Source of the DNA: Actinomadura sp. HBU206391
Lineage (GTDB): Bacteria; Actinomycetota; Actinomycetes; Streptosporangiales; Streptosporangiaceae
Assembly (NCBI RefSeq): GCF_014323665.1
Contig: NZ_JABVEB010000001.1
Span: 310,001-374,000, forward strand
Reading direction: 5' to 3'
Length of the DNA: 64,000 bases
The notes beneath the pieces were generated by a model. That model saw only the letters and a program-made list of their open reading frames with translations, searched no databases and was not told the origin of the DNA. Position 1 is the stretch's first letter, and the number at the start of each line of letters is the position of its first letter. Below, piece after piece: positions 1-8,772 of the stretch. Both the position numbers and the translations under genes were made by a program.

Positions 1-1
1 T

Positions 2-325
2 CTGGTCTCCATGCGCTGCCTGGACGAGGGCGTCGACCTTCCAGACGCTCGGATTGCCTACATGCTGGCCAGTACCAGCAACCCTCGGCAGTTCATCCAA
101 CGCCGCGGGAGAATCCTGCGCCGGTCTCCAGGAAAAACGGAGGCCGAGATTATCGACTTCATTGCGGTTCCACCGCAGGACGAGGAGCTCTTCGAGACAG
201 AGAGGAACCTGTTCCGGCGGGAGGTGCGGCGCTTCATTGAGTTCGCTAAATACTCCGAGAATTATGGTGAGGCGCTGAGCGAACTACGCGACCTGCGTGA
301 GTACTACGAGCTGATGGATGTTTAG
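2..325 (+). CDS. PT-associated DEAD/DEAH restriction helicase, C-terminal part
   Basis: This is the 3' end of a gene that begins before the window. The visible 107 codons contain superfamily 2 helicase motif V (RCLDEGVDLPDA) and motif VI (QFIQRRGRILRRSPGK with the arginine fingers), followed by a short tail. This sequence style and the neighbourhood match the predicted restriction helicase found beside dnd genes (the TIGR04095-like family). It would use ATP to translocate on or remodel DNA lacking phosphorothioate. The stop is followed after 11 bases by the next gene, so it probably heads an operon of four. The family is inferred from motif and context, because the N-terminal motifs lie outside the window. 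Confidence 0.8.
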   Translation: MVSMRCLDEGVDLPDARIAYMLASTSNPRQFIQRRGRILRRSPGKTEAEIIDFIAVPPQDEELFETERNLFRREVRRFIEFAKYSENYGEALSELRDLREYYELMDV

Positions 326-336
326 GGAGAAACCCC

Positions 337-525
337 ATGACCGACAAGATGGACCAGCAGGAAATCGAGCAGATCCAGCACATCCTCAGCCGTATCGACC
401 CCAACGCATACGAGGTTATCAAGATGGTTCTCGCTCTGGAGCAGGAGAACCTACACAAGTCAGAGGCATTGGCTCGTAATACGGTTCGGGACGAAATGAC
501 GAAGAAGGTCGAGGGTATCGCGTAA
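337..525 (+). CDS. Small PT-island protein between helicase and SMC-like ATPase
   Basis: A 62-residue, charged, probably helical protein with no membrane segment or signal peptide. A good ribosome site (AGGGAGA, 324-330) precedes the ATG, and its stop overlaps the next start as TAATG. This tight coupling on both sides makes it a real gene rather than a chance frame. I do not recognise a family. Its position between a helicase and a Rad50-like ATPase suggests a small subunit or adaptor of that complex, but this is inference. Confidence 0.75.
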   Translation: MTDKMDQQEIEQIQHILSRIDPNAYEVIKMVLALEQENLHKSEALARNTVRDEMTKKVEGIA

Positions 526-2594
526 TGAAGTTCATCTCGGTTGAACTGGAGAACTTCCGCCCCTACCAGGGAACCCAGAAGATTAGCTTTGCGCAGGACC
601 CGGAGAGCAATGTCACTGTCCTGTGGGGGACTAACGGTGGCGGCAAGACGACACTTCTGAATGCCTTCACGTGGGCGCTCTACAGTAATCTCAGTGCTGA
701 CGTTGAGGATCACGACCAGCTCATCAACAGTACCGTCTGGAACAAAACGCCCGAGGGGGCGCCCTTGTCGGCCTCTGTCACCATCGAGTTCGAGCACGGC
801 AGCCACGTCTATATTGTGAAGCGGTCCGTTTACGCATCGAAACACGGCTCGATCCAACCTCGCCCAAAACCCGCGCTGCAATTGTGGCGGCGCGGGAGGA
901 GCGGAAATCTCGAATCAGTACTCAACCCCAGTGGGCACCTCGACCAGATGTTGCCCGAGCGCTTGAGCCGCTTTTTCTTTGTGAACGGTGAGCGCATCGA
1001 GGCCTTGGTGAAACACGACAGCGGCGACGATGTACGCGACGCCGTCAAGACACTCCTCGGCCTGGAGGCCATGGAGCGTGCAGTTGTGCATCTGCCGAAG
1101 GTTGCGCAAAAACTGCGCCGCGGTATGAAGACTGAGGATGCGTCCCAGCGTAGATTGGACGACCTTCTCGGACAGTTGGAGGATGCTGAGCGCATGCTTC
1201 AGGAGCAGCAGCGGCGCCGCAACGCCGCTGAGAAGGAGAAGAAGCACTTCAACTCCGAGATCGAGGTGCTTAATCTCAAGATGACGCAGCTCGCCGAGGC
1301 GAAGGAGCTTCAGCACAATAGGTACCGGCTGGAAAACCAACTGAATCGCGGCAAGGCAGCGCGGCAGCAACAGGAGGAAGAGCGCGCCAAGCAGGTGGGA
1401 ACTAGTGGCTACCTTGCCTTCCTCCCCGCTCTGCCGGGCAAGATCTTGGCTGCATGTGAGGAACTGCGCGAACGCGGCGAGCTTCCTGCGCCGCTCAAGA
1501 AGGCTTTTATCGACGACCTTCTCGAGCGCGGAATGTGCATTTGCGGGACGCCCTTGGCCGAGGTCAGCCCGCACCGTGCAGCTCTGGAACGCTGGCGTGC
1601 CCGTGCTGGCCTTGCCGAGGTCGAGGCTGCTTGGAACCAGCTCCGAGGCGCCGTGGAGAGCATAGACGAGCGACGGGTGGAGATGAACGATGCGCTGCGG
1701 GGCTTCGACGCGCGGATCGCCGAAGCACAGGAGGAGGAGCGCCGCCTCGAGCACGATATCGACGAGATCGGAAACAAGCTCAAGCGCCTGCCCTCCGAGG
1801 AGGTCGTCGAGACCGAGGAGAAACTTGAAGCAGCCAAACTGGCCCGGGACGAGAAGGTGGCAGCCATCGGTGCTGCCAAAGCCGAGGTCAAGCGGCTTGA
1901 AGGTGTAAAAGACGACCTGAAGAGCCAGATCGAGAAGCTTGACGTCAAGGATGCCCGCAGCCGCCGGATCCGGAGTCGGATCATGGCCGTCGAGGAGGCG
2001 AGCACCGCCCTCGCCCAGATCCTGGAGATCCTCTCTCAAGGGGTTCGGCGTCGGCTTGACGCTCGCATCCAAGAACTTTACCGCCTGGTGTCGCTCAAGA
2101 ACTTCGAGCCAGAGCTCACCCCGGACTTCGAGCTGAAGCTGTGGGATCCGAGCGGCACAGAACGGGTCCCGGCGCTCAAGTCCACCGGCGAAAATATGCT
2201 GCTGTCTCTTGCCTTCGTCGGTTCGCTCATTGGTGAGGCGCGGCAAGCGCAGGAGCGTGGCCGAACCTTCGTCCAGGGGATAGGGGGCGACTTCCCGGTG
2301 GTGATGGACGCGGTCTTCGGCAACCTGGACGACGACTACCGCAAGGCCGTCGCCGATTTCCTGCCCAGGCTCGCCTCCCAAGTGGTGATGCTCACCAGCA
2401 AGGCCCAGGCCGGGGACATCGTCGAGCAGGAGCTACGCTCCCGCCTCGGAAAGCAGTACGTGATCACCGCGCATACCACCAAGATCGATGTAAGCAATGC
2501 GACTGGGACGTTGACACTGAACGGCAACACCTACCCCTATCAGGTCGTCGGTTCCGACCGGACCGGCGCGGAGTTGACGGAGGTTCGAAGCTGA
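525..2594 (+). CDS. Rad50/SMC-like ATPase of the PT island (DndD-related)
   Basis: A 689-residue ABC-type ATPase of the SMC/Rad50 kind. Walker A is GTNGGGKTT at residues 35-43. A long charged coiled coil follows, split by a CxCG element near residue 336 (CICGTPL) like a reduced zinc hook. The C-terminal head carries a signature-like STGENMLLSLAF and a Walker B region (FPVVMDAVFGNLD). It is related to, but clearly distinct from, the DndD at 8759-10753, so the island carries two such ATPases. Start and stop overlap its neighbours (TAATG, then TGATG), so it is co-translated with the small protein and the next gene. It is likely part of a PT-dependent restriction arm rather than of the modification machine. 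Confidence 0.85.
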   Translation: MKFISVELENFRPYQGTQKISFAQDPESNVTVLWGTNGGGKTTLLNAFTWALYSNLSADVEDHDQLINSTVWNKTPEGAPLSASVTIEFEHGSHVYIVKRSVYASKHGSIQPRPKPALQLWRRGRSGNLESVLNPSGHLDQMLPERLSRFFFVNGERIEALVKHDSGDDVRDAVKTLLGLEAMERAVVHLPKVAQKLRRGMKTEDASQRRLDDLLGQLEDAERMLQEQQRRRNAAEKEKKHFNSEIEVLNLKMTQLAEAKELQHNRYRLENQLNRGKAARQQQEEERAKQVGTSGYLAFLPALPGKILAACEELRERGELPAPLKKAFIDDLLERGMCICGTPLAEVSPHRAALERWRARAGLAEVEAAWNQLRGAVESIDERRVEMNDALRGFDARIAEAQEEERRLEHDIDEIGNKLKRLPSEEVVETEEKLEAAKLARDEKVAAIGAAKAEVKRLEGVKDDLKSQIEKLDVKDARSRRIRSRIMAVEEASTALAQILEILSQGVRRRLDARIQELYRLVSLKNFEPELTPDFELKLWDPSGTERVPALKSTGENMLLSLAFVGSLIGEARQAQERGRTFVQGIGGDFPVVMDAVFGNLDDDYRKAVADFLPRLASQVVMLTSKAQAGDIVEQELRSRLGKQYVITAHTTKIDVSNATGTLTLNGNTYPYQVVGSDRTGAELTEVRS

Positions 2595-3082
2595 TGATTC
2601 TCAACGCTGATATCCGCGTCCGGAGGCCTCTAGAGCATGAGGATCTCATCGGCCGGCTGACGACGAAGGAGGGTGGCCCGTTCACCAATTACTGGCAGGT
2701 CCTCGCCTTCGCGGCGGCGCTGGGCTGGTCGCGAGGTCGGCGAGAGCAGTTCGAGAAGCACGGTGAGTCGATCCGGTACGGACTGTTCAACAGTTCCGCG
2801 ACCATCTCTGCCCTGATCGACTCGATGGGTGTCCTAGCGCACCCGAACGACGCGGGGATCCTGGCCGAGGACCGCCTCCCCGAGCGGATCAAGGTCTTTG
2901 AGGAGTACGCTAACGGCGGACTTGCCATCATCCAAGGTGAGCTCAACAGCGGAGCGCATGTTCGTCCAATGGACGTCATTCTGAACCTCTGTCGACGGGG
3001 AGTGACGCGCGCCGAGAGCATGGTGCAGGACATCCTGGGGCCGCAGCTCGTGGGTTTCGGGATGCCGGACTTCGAAGGCTGA
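2594..3082 (+). CDS. PT-associated protein 4-like protein
   Basis: A 162-residue soluble protein whose ATG overlaps the stop of the SMC-like gene. Its N-terminal half (RVRRPLEHEDL, then a WQVLAFAAALGWSRGRRE stretch) and the later FEEYANGGL segment resemble what I recall of the family annotated as DNA phosphorothioation-associated protein 4. That assignment rests on memory of short motifs and on position, and needs a profile search. No catalytic motif is evident. It is the last gene of the helicase/small protein/SMC/this-protein block, and a 380-bp gap follows. It is probably a structural or regulatory subunit of the putative restriction complex. Confidence 0.65.
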   Translation: MILNADIRVRRPLEHEDLIGRLTTKEGGPFTNYWQVLAFAAALGWSRGRREQFEKHGESIRYGLFNSSATISALIDSMGVLAHPNDAGILAEDRLPERIKVFEEYANGGLAIIQGELNSGAHVRPMDVILNLCRRGVTRAESMVQDILGPQLVGFGMPDFEG

Positions 3083-3462
3083 TCGGCTGCTACTTCGCTG
3101 GACCAGTAGCGCACCTAATTCCGGTGCTTATGCTGAGGCCAGAAAAGTGGTCGACGTGCTTTTCCTTTGCTGCCGAGCTGTAATTAGGCATTTTGCTTGG
3201 GGTTGCCGGCTTCGGCAGACTTGCGCTGGTTTGACTTGAATGAAGAGATGTACCATTCGCATCGCACACGGATGCGACGCTGCTGTGTTCAAACGTGGGC
3301 GAGACTAGCCGGGGGTGAGAGCGCCGACCCAGCGCAGACAGTCGGTGATCTGAAACCAACCTCTACCTTTTAGCGGGTGTCTTGGTCGGCAATCACTAAG
3401 CGAGACCTTGCGAATTGCGGTAATAGTGAAGGCGCCGCCGACGGAACCTACGGGGAGCTTCC
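3083..3462. other. 380-bp intergenic region before the PT methyltransferase
   Basis: No convincing coding frame is seen on either strand. The stretch is visibly richer in A and T than the flanking genes and probably holds the end of the upstream operon and the promoter of the next gene. I could not identify a clear -35/-10 pair or terminator hairpin. Confidence 0.5.
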
Positions 3463-4905
3463 ATGTCTGGTTTGCACTGGGCGAGCGATCGCCGCCTCAC
3501 CGCGATCAGCCGTACCACGCTCTCTGTGGCAGCCCGGCAGGCGGTCGTCGATGGCGAGGTGAACGCGTCGACCAGAGTCCTGGACTATGGCAGCGGACGC
3601 GGAGGCGACGTCCGTGGTCTCCGGGAGATGCGGTTCCAAGTCGAGGGGTGGGATCCCTTCTACGCTCCTGACCAAAGTCCCCAAGCCACGGATGTCGTGC
3701 TGCTGACCTACGTCCTCAACGTGATCGAGGACTCCGAAGAGCGGCGCGAGGCACTGCAAAGGGCCTGGGAGCTCGCGGAACGCCTGCTTGTGGTCACGAC
3801 CCGACTCACCTGGGACCGATCGAAGGTCCGAGGTCAGCTATACGAGGATGGTGTCCTTACAAGTAGGCGAACGTTCCAACACCTCTTCAGCCCAGCAGAG
3901 CTCCGTTCTTACGTTGAGGAGACGACCGGTGTCCGCTGCGTCTCCGCAGCGCCCGGAATTGTCTACGCGTTCAAGAACGACGACGCACGGCTTCGCTATC
4001 TGGCCCGGAAGATCGTTCCACACGCCGACTGGCTAGCCTCCGACGACAGCGGGTCGGCGATTGCCGCCGTTGTGGACTACATTGAGCAGCGCGGCAGGCT
4101 GCCTCAGCTGGAGGAGATGCCCGGCGAGATGGCAAAGCTGCTCTCCCACCTGCAGCCGAACGAGCTCCAGCGGATCGTGAAGAAGTCCGCTGACTCAAAG
4201 AGAGTGAGTGAGGGCGCCAAGCGCTCGACTCTCTCGACGCTGCTGTTCCTCGCGGTGGAGCTGTTCAACGGTCGAGGGCCCTACAGGAACTTGCCACTGC
4301 CGCTGCAGCTTGATGTCAAGGCCTTCTTCTCCTCTTACAAGGAGGCCTGTGTACGAGCTGATCGGCTACTACTGAGGCTGCGCGATGATGCCTACGTTCG
4401 CGGAGCGATGAGGGCATCGCGCGTAGGGAAACTGACCCCGACTGCGCTTTATGTGCACAGGCGGGCGGCCCAGCACATGCCGACCGTGCTCCGCCTGTAC
4501 GAGCATTGCGCATCGATCGCTGCGGGTAGGCCAGGCTCCTGGGCAGTCGTCAAGCTCCGGCACCAAGGCCGGGCAGTGAGCTGGCTGGAATACCCCGAGT
4601 TCGACACTGATCCACACCCCAAGCTCTACTCGTCCTACATGGTGGACCTCACAACTCTAAGAACATCGTTCAAGTCCTACGAGGGCTCGGCGAACCGGCC
4701 ACTACTTCATCGCAAGCACGAGTTCCTAGACGCCGACGACCCGGACGTTCCGAAGTATCGCCGGCTGACTCAGTCCGAGGTGCGGGTCGGGCTTTACCAG
4801 AATCCTCACCTTATTGGGACAGAAGATGGCTGGGAGGCTGAACTTGTGCGTTGCGAGCGCGAGCTTCGCGGGCATCGGCTGGTGCGACGCCGGTACGGAA
4901 CTTAA
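3463..4905 (+). CDS. DNA phosphorothioation-associated putative methyltransferase
   Basis: A 480-residue protein beginning about ten codons before the RRLTAISRTTLS element. It then carries a SAM-binding motif I (VLDYGSGRGGDV, near residue 43), a WDPFY segment for motif II and a YVLNVIED stretch. This layout matches the methyltransferase-like family repeatedly found next to dnd genes (TIGR04096-like). Its substrate is unknown. A GGGAG site lies six bases before the ATG. Its stop overlaps the stop of dndA on the other strand, so the two genes converge with no space for a separate terminator. The long C-terminal half has no motif I can name. Confidence 0.85.
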   Translation: MSGLHWASDRRLTAISRTTLSVAARQAVVDGEVNASTRVLDYGSGRGGDVRGLREMRFQVEGWDPFYAPDQSPQATDVVLLTYVLNVIEDSEERREALQRAWELAERLLVVTTRLTWDRSKVRGQLYEDGVLTSRRTFQHLFSPAELRSYVEETTGVRCVSAAPGIVYAFKNDDARLRYLARKIVPHADWLASDDSGSAIAAVVDYIEQRGRLPQLEEMPGEMAKLLSHLQPNELQRIVKKSADSKRVSEGAKRSTLSTLLFLAVELFNGRGPYRNLPLPLQLDVKAFFSSYKEACVRADRLLLRLRDDAYVRGAMRASRVGKLTPTALYVHRRAAQHMPTVLRLYEHCASIAAGRPGSWAVVKLRHQGRAVSWLEYPEFDTDPHPKLYSSYMVDLTTLRTSFKSYEGSANRPLLHRKHEFLDADDPDVPKYRRLTQSEVRVGLYQNPHLIGTEDGWEAELVRCERELRGHRLVRRRYGT

Positions 4906-6053
4906 CCCAAGAAGGCTGTTCCTGCCTGGAACTCAGCGATCTCAGCGGCCAGTTCATCGACGTCTAGCTCGTTGGCTTGGTCGGGGAACCAGGAGAGGCG
5001 TAGACCGTTGGCGGCGATGTTATCTGGTAGCCCCATTCCGCGGAGCACGTGGCTGGGGGTGTACGAGGCGCTGGTGCAAGCCGATCCTGTGGAGACCGCG
5101 ACCAGTTCCTTGATCTGGACGATCAAGGCCTCGGCGTCTACGCCGTCGAAGGAAACGTTGAGGATATGTGGAACGACGTGCTCCTGGTCGCCATTGAAGC
5201 GAACTTGCGTCTTCCTGAGCGCGTGGACCAGACGGGCTCGGAAGCCTGCTGTTGCGGCCCACCAGTCCGCATGTTCGTTTTCGAAGATCTCAGCAGCCTT
5301 GGCCAGCCCGGCGACCAACGGCACAGGCAAGGTTCCTGGTCGGAGCTTTCGCTCCTGGCCCCCGCCGTACATCAGCGGTGTCAGGGGCACAGTGTCCCGG
5401 CCACGCCGGCGGATCACCAGCGCGCCGACGCCCTTGGGTGCCCCGATCTTGTGGCCGCTGATACTGATCAGATCGATTGGTCCCCGCAGATCCTCCGTCA
5501 GCTTGCCGAAGCCCTGCGCCGCGTCGACGTGCAAGTAGGTGGCCGTGCCGCGAAGGTGATCGGCGAGCTCGGCGACCGGCTGGATCACGCCGGTCTCATT
5601 GTTCACGTGCATGAGGGAGACGAGCAGTGTGTCATCGCGCAGATGCTCTTGGATGGCCTCGACGCTGACTCGCCCCGAAGAGCCCGGAGATATGAAGTCG
5701 ACCTCGAAGCCTCGGGACACCAGGTGCTCCAGCGGCTCGATGACAGCCTTGTGTTCGATGGCCGACGTGATGATGTGACGACGGCCTTGTCTTTCCCCGT
5801 GAGGAGCCAACCCGAGCAGCGCGATGTTGTTACTCTCGGTCGCGCCGGAGGTGAAGATCAACTCGGCGGAGCTGACACCTATCTGACGAGCAAGTTGCTC
5901 GCGTGCCTGTTGGACGGCTCGCTTGGCACGAGTGCCCCAGCCGTGCGTCCTGCTGCCGGCGTTGCCCCAGTCCTCGGTCATCCAGTGCAAGACCACCTCA
6001 GCGACACGGGGGTCCATGCGGGTCGTCGCCGCTGCGTCCAGGTACGCGGTCAT
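4902..6053 (-). CDS. dndA: Cysteine desulfurase DndA
   Basis: A 383-residue NifS/IscS-type PLP enzyme that takes sulfur from L-cysteine and passes it to the DNA phosphorothioation machinery. The PLP lysine is in SGHKIGAPKG (K202) and the persulfide cysteine is in STGSACTSASY (C326). This agrees with the S. lividans DndA length and active-site position as I remember them. I chose the ATG before TAYLDAAATT because AGGGGG lies nine bases upstream; in-frame starts exist up to 6083. The gene is divergent from dndBCDE across a 74-bp gap, the S. lividans arrangement. It supplies sulfur to DndC. Confidence 0.95.
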   Translation of the reverse strand: MTAYLDAAATTRMDPRVAEVVLHWMTEDWGNAGSRTHGWGTRAKRAVQQAREQLARQIGVSSAELIFTSGATESNNIALLGLAPHGERQGRRHIITSAIEHKAVIEPLEHLVSRGFEVDFISPGSSGRVSVEAIQEHLRDDTLLVSLMHVNNETGVIQPVAELADHLRGTATYLHVDAAQGFGKLTEDLRGPIDLISISGHKIGAPKGVGALVIRRRGRDTVPLTPLMYGGGQERKLRPGTLPVPLVAGLAKAAEIFENEHADWWAATAGFRARLVHALRKTQVRFNGDQEHVVPHILNVSFDGVDAEALIVQIKELVAVSTGSACTSASYTPSHVLRGMGLPDNIAANGLRLSWFPDQANELDVDELAAEIAEFQAGTAFLG

Positions 6054-6127
6054 CTTCTTCATCCCCCTGGGCCGTTGCATCACGTCAGCACGTCAAATAA
6101 CTGACGTACGTACGGTACCGTAAGCCA
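6054..6127. promoter_or_regulatory. dndA/dndB divergent control region
   Basis: This 74-bp gap must hold the promoters of both dndA and dndBCDE. It contains the perfect 12-bp palindrome TACGGTACCGTA (6111-6122), ending five bases before the dndB GTG. An extra TACG lies directly upstream (6107-6110), and ACGTACGT overlaps it. A TAnnnT hexamer (TACCGT, 6116-6121) sits six bases before dndB, consistent with a leaderless dndB message. DndB of Salmonella is reported to repress dnd genes by binding spaced TACG/CGTA half-sites, so autoregulation here is a reasonable inference, although the spacing differs from the ten bases I recall for that organism. Confidence 0.6.
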
Positions 6128-7252
6128 GTGCGATCACCTGGGTCACCGTCGTCCGTTACGGGCACAACAGCAGGGTTTGAGTACGTCTTCCCGGCGATCA
6201 GGGGCGTGCAGGCGGGCCGTGAGTTCTATGTGTCGATGTGTCCACTGCGGCTCATCCCCAAGATCTTCCTGTTTGACGAGGAGGAGCTCGCTCCCGAGGT
6301 GCGCGCCCAGCGGATCCTGAATAAGGGGCGCATTCCGGCCCTGGCTGCGTACATCATCGACAATCCAGACGACTACGTCTTCTCTGCGCTAACTGCGTCA
6401 GTCGATGGTGACATGCGCTTTGCTGGCATCTCCGATGAGGGACCTGGTATGCGCATTGGGCAGCTTCATATCCCCATGGCGGCGCGGTTCCTCATTAACG
6501 ATGGGCAGCACCGTCGTGCGGCGATTGAGTCCGCATTGAACGAGAACCCCGAGTTGGGTGACGAGACGATCGCCGTCGTCTTCTTCCAGGATGCGGGTCT
6601 GGCTCGCAGCCAGCAGATGTTTGCGGACCTGAACCGCCATGCGGTACGGCCAGCCCGATCCATCGGTGTCCTCTACGATCATCGTGATGAACATGCCAAG
6701 GTGGCCCGTCTGCTGGCGTTGAAGTCGCCGATCTTCCGTGGGTTCGTTGAGATGGAAAGCAGTACACTCTCCGCTAGATCAAGCAAGCTTTTTACTCTCA
6801 GCGCCCTGTACTACGCCACCCGCTCCTTGCTCCACGGGGTTGAGGACGTCAAGGACCATGCCGAGCTGGCAGATGCGTTCTGGTCGACCATCGATGAGTT
6901 GATCCCCGAGTGGCAGCTCGTCCGACAACGCAAGATGTCAGCGGCGGACGTTCGGCGCCAGTACCTCCACAGTCACGGGATCGCGCTCCACGCCCTTGGC
7001 CGGCTCGGCAACACCTTGCTCTGCGAGTCAGTTGAGCCAGAGTCGTGGCGCCCTCGGCTGAAGCCCCTGAGCCAGGTCGATTGGGCGAGAGTCAATCCAG
7101 ACTGGGAGGGACGAGCGATTGTAGGCGGCCGGGTCTCAAAAAATCATTCAAATGTCGTACTCGCAGTGAATTATCTGAGGCAGAAGCTCGGGCTCGAACT
7201 CGGGCCCGAGGGGACACACGTGGAAGCGATCTACCTGCGAGGAGAGCGATGA
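6128..7252 (+). CDS. dndB: DndB, DGQHR-domain regulator of DNA phosphorothioation
   Basis: A 374-residue DGQHR protein with the diagnostic motif at residues 125-129 (INDGQHRRAA), followed by FADLNRHA, both typical of DndB. DndB is not needed for sulfur insertion itself but affects modification preference and represses dnd transcription in studied systems. The start is GTG at 6128; no Shine-Dalgarno is seen, and a -10-like TACCGT lies just upstream, so the message may be leaderless. Its stop overlaps the dndC start (ATGA), which places it first in a four-gene operon. Confidence 0.93.
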   Translation: MRSPGSPSSVTGTTAGFEYVFPAIRGVQAGREFYVSMCPLRLIPKIFLFDEEELAPEVRAQRILNKGRIPALAAYIIDNPDDYVFSALTASVDGDMRFAGISDEGPGMRIGQLHIPMAARFLINDGQHRRAAIESALNENPELGDETIAVVFFQDAGLARSQQMFADLNRHAVRPARSIGVLYDHRDEHAKVARLLALKSPIFRGFVEMESSTLSARSSKLFTLSALYYATRSLLHGVEDVKDHAELADAFWSTIDELIPEWQLVRQRKMSAADVRRQYLHSHGIALHALGRLGNTLLCESVEPESWRPRLKPLSQVDWARVNPDWEGRAIVGGRVSKNHSNVVLAVNYLRQKLGLELGPEGTHVEAIYLRGER

Positions 7253-8772
7253 GCGTGCTTCTGGGTACTCCTACCCGTCGGTCCATCCCTTTCAAGGACC
7301 GCGGCGGTCTGGCGGCGGTGGTCGCGGAGCTGACCGAAGAGATACGCGAGCTGTACCAAGCGGACTCAGTGCCATGGGTCGTGGGCTACAGCGGTGGCAA
7401 GGACTCTACTGCTGTCCTTGAACTGGTGTGGCTTGCCTTGCAAGGGCTGCCGGTAGACAAGCGCACCAAACCAGTCCACGTTATCTCCACCGACACCTTG
7501 GTCGAGAACCCGATCGTCGCGAGCTGGGTTACGCAGTCGCTCATCACCATGGGCAAAGCCGCTGAGGAGCAGCAGCTCCCTATCAAGCCCCATCGGCTGA
7601 CCCCCGAGGTCAAGGACACGTTCTGGGTTGGGTTGATCGGCAAGGGATACCCCGCGCCGCGGCCGAAGTTCCGCTGGTGTACCGAGCGGTTGAAAATCCG
7701 GCCATCCAACTCCTTCATCCGTAACGTCGTCCGCGAGCACGGTGAGACGATCCTGGTCCTGGGTATTCGCAAGGCAGAGAGCCAGGCACGTGCCAAGGCT
7801 ATGGCCAAGCACGAGAAGCGCAGGGTACGAGACCGGCTCTCTCCGAACGGCAACCTGCCCAATTCGCTGGTTTACAGCCCGGTCGAGGCCTGGACCAACG
7901 ACGAGGTTTGGACGTTCCTCATGCAGCAGCCCAACCCATGGGGGCATGAGAACAAGGACCTACTCACCATGTACCAGGGGGCGTCCAGCGACGGTGAATG
8001 CCCGCTGGTCGTCGACAACACCACCCCCTCGTGCGGTGACAGCCGGTTCGGCTGCTGGACCTGCACTCTCGTCGACCAGGACAAGTCCATGTCGGCGATG
8101 ATCCAGAATGACGAGGAGAAGGAGTGGATGCTTCCACTCCTTGAGCTCCGTAACAAGCTCGACGTCCGCAATGATGAGGGATACCGCGACGACAAGCATC
8201 TGCGGGACTGGCGGAAGATGAACGGCACGATCCAGCTGTTCAATGACCGCGTCGTCCACGGCCCCTACACTCAACAAGCGCGCGAGCAGTGGCTGCGTGA
8301 ACTCCTCAACGCCCAGACCTGGATCCGAAAGAACGCACCGGATAGCGTCCGGGACATTGAGCTCATCACCATGAATGAGCTCCATGAGATCCGCCGCATC
8401 TGGGTGTTCGATAAGCACGAGGTCGAGGACGTCCTGCCCCGGATCTACGAAGAAGAGACGGGTGAGAAGTTCCCTGGCAAGCCACTCGACGAGCACCTCA
8501 CCCTGGCTGGCGACGAGATGGAGCTCCTCCGGGAAGTGTGTGGAGACGACGAACTTCATTTCACTACTGTTCGCGAACTCTTGGCGGTGGAGCGCAAGTT
8601 CCGTACCATGACGCGTCGCGCAGGGCTGTTCGAAGAGCTGGAGAAGACGGTCCGCCGAGGCTACTACCAAGACAAGGATGACGCCGAGGCGCACGCACTT
8701 CGAATTCGTAAAGCCCAGGAAGCTCCAGAGCTGCCCCTCTTTGACGAAGACACAACAGATGCTCCTGCATAA
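7249..8772 (+). CDS. dndC: DndC, PAPS-reductase-like sulfurtransferase/ATPase
   Basis: A 507-residue enzyme of the PAPS reductase/N-type PP-loop family. The PP-loop SGGKDS is at residues 48-53. Four cysteines placed to hold a 4Fe-4S cluster are C144 (RWCTERLK) and C262, C269 and C272 (CGDSRFGCWTC). It probably activates the DNA backbone and receives sulfur from DndA. An upstream in-frame extension exists, but the ATG at 7249 has GGAGAG three bases ahead and begins with the expected N-terminus. It overlaps dndB by 4 bp and dndD by 14 bp, so translation is coupled. Confidence 0.95.
   Translation: MSVLLGTPTRRSIPFKDRGGLAAVVAELTEEIRELYQADSVPWVVGYSGGKDSTAVLELVWLALQGLPVDKRTKPVHVISTDTLVENPIVASWVTQSLITMGKAAEEQQLPIKPHRLTPEVKDTFWVGLIGKGYPAPRPKFRWCTERLKIRPSNSFIRNVVREHGETILVLGIRKAESQARAKAMAKHEKRRVRDRLSPNGNLPNSLVYSPVEAWTNDEVWTFLMQQPNPWGHENKDLLTMYQGASSDGECPLVVDNTTPSCGDSRFGCWTCTLVDQDKSMSAMIQNDEEKEWMLPLLELRNKLDVRNDEGYRDDKHLRDWRKMNGTIQLFNDRVVHGPYTQQAREQWLRELLNAQTWIRKNAPDSVRDIELITMNELHEIRRIWVFDKHEVEDVLPRIYEEETGEKFPGKPLDEHLTLAGDEMELLREVCGDDELHFTTVRELLAVERKFRTMTRRAGLFEELEKTVRRGYYQDKDDAEAHALRIRKAQEAPELPLFDEDTTDAPA

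Noticed and set aside
915..2381. Long open frame antisense to the SMC-like ATPase
   Set aside because: High-GC coding sequence leaves long open frames on the opposite strand; the sense frame has clear ATPase motifs.
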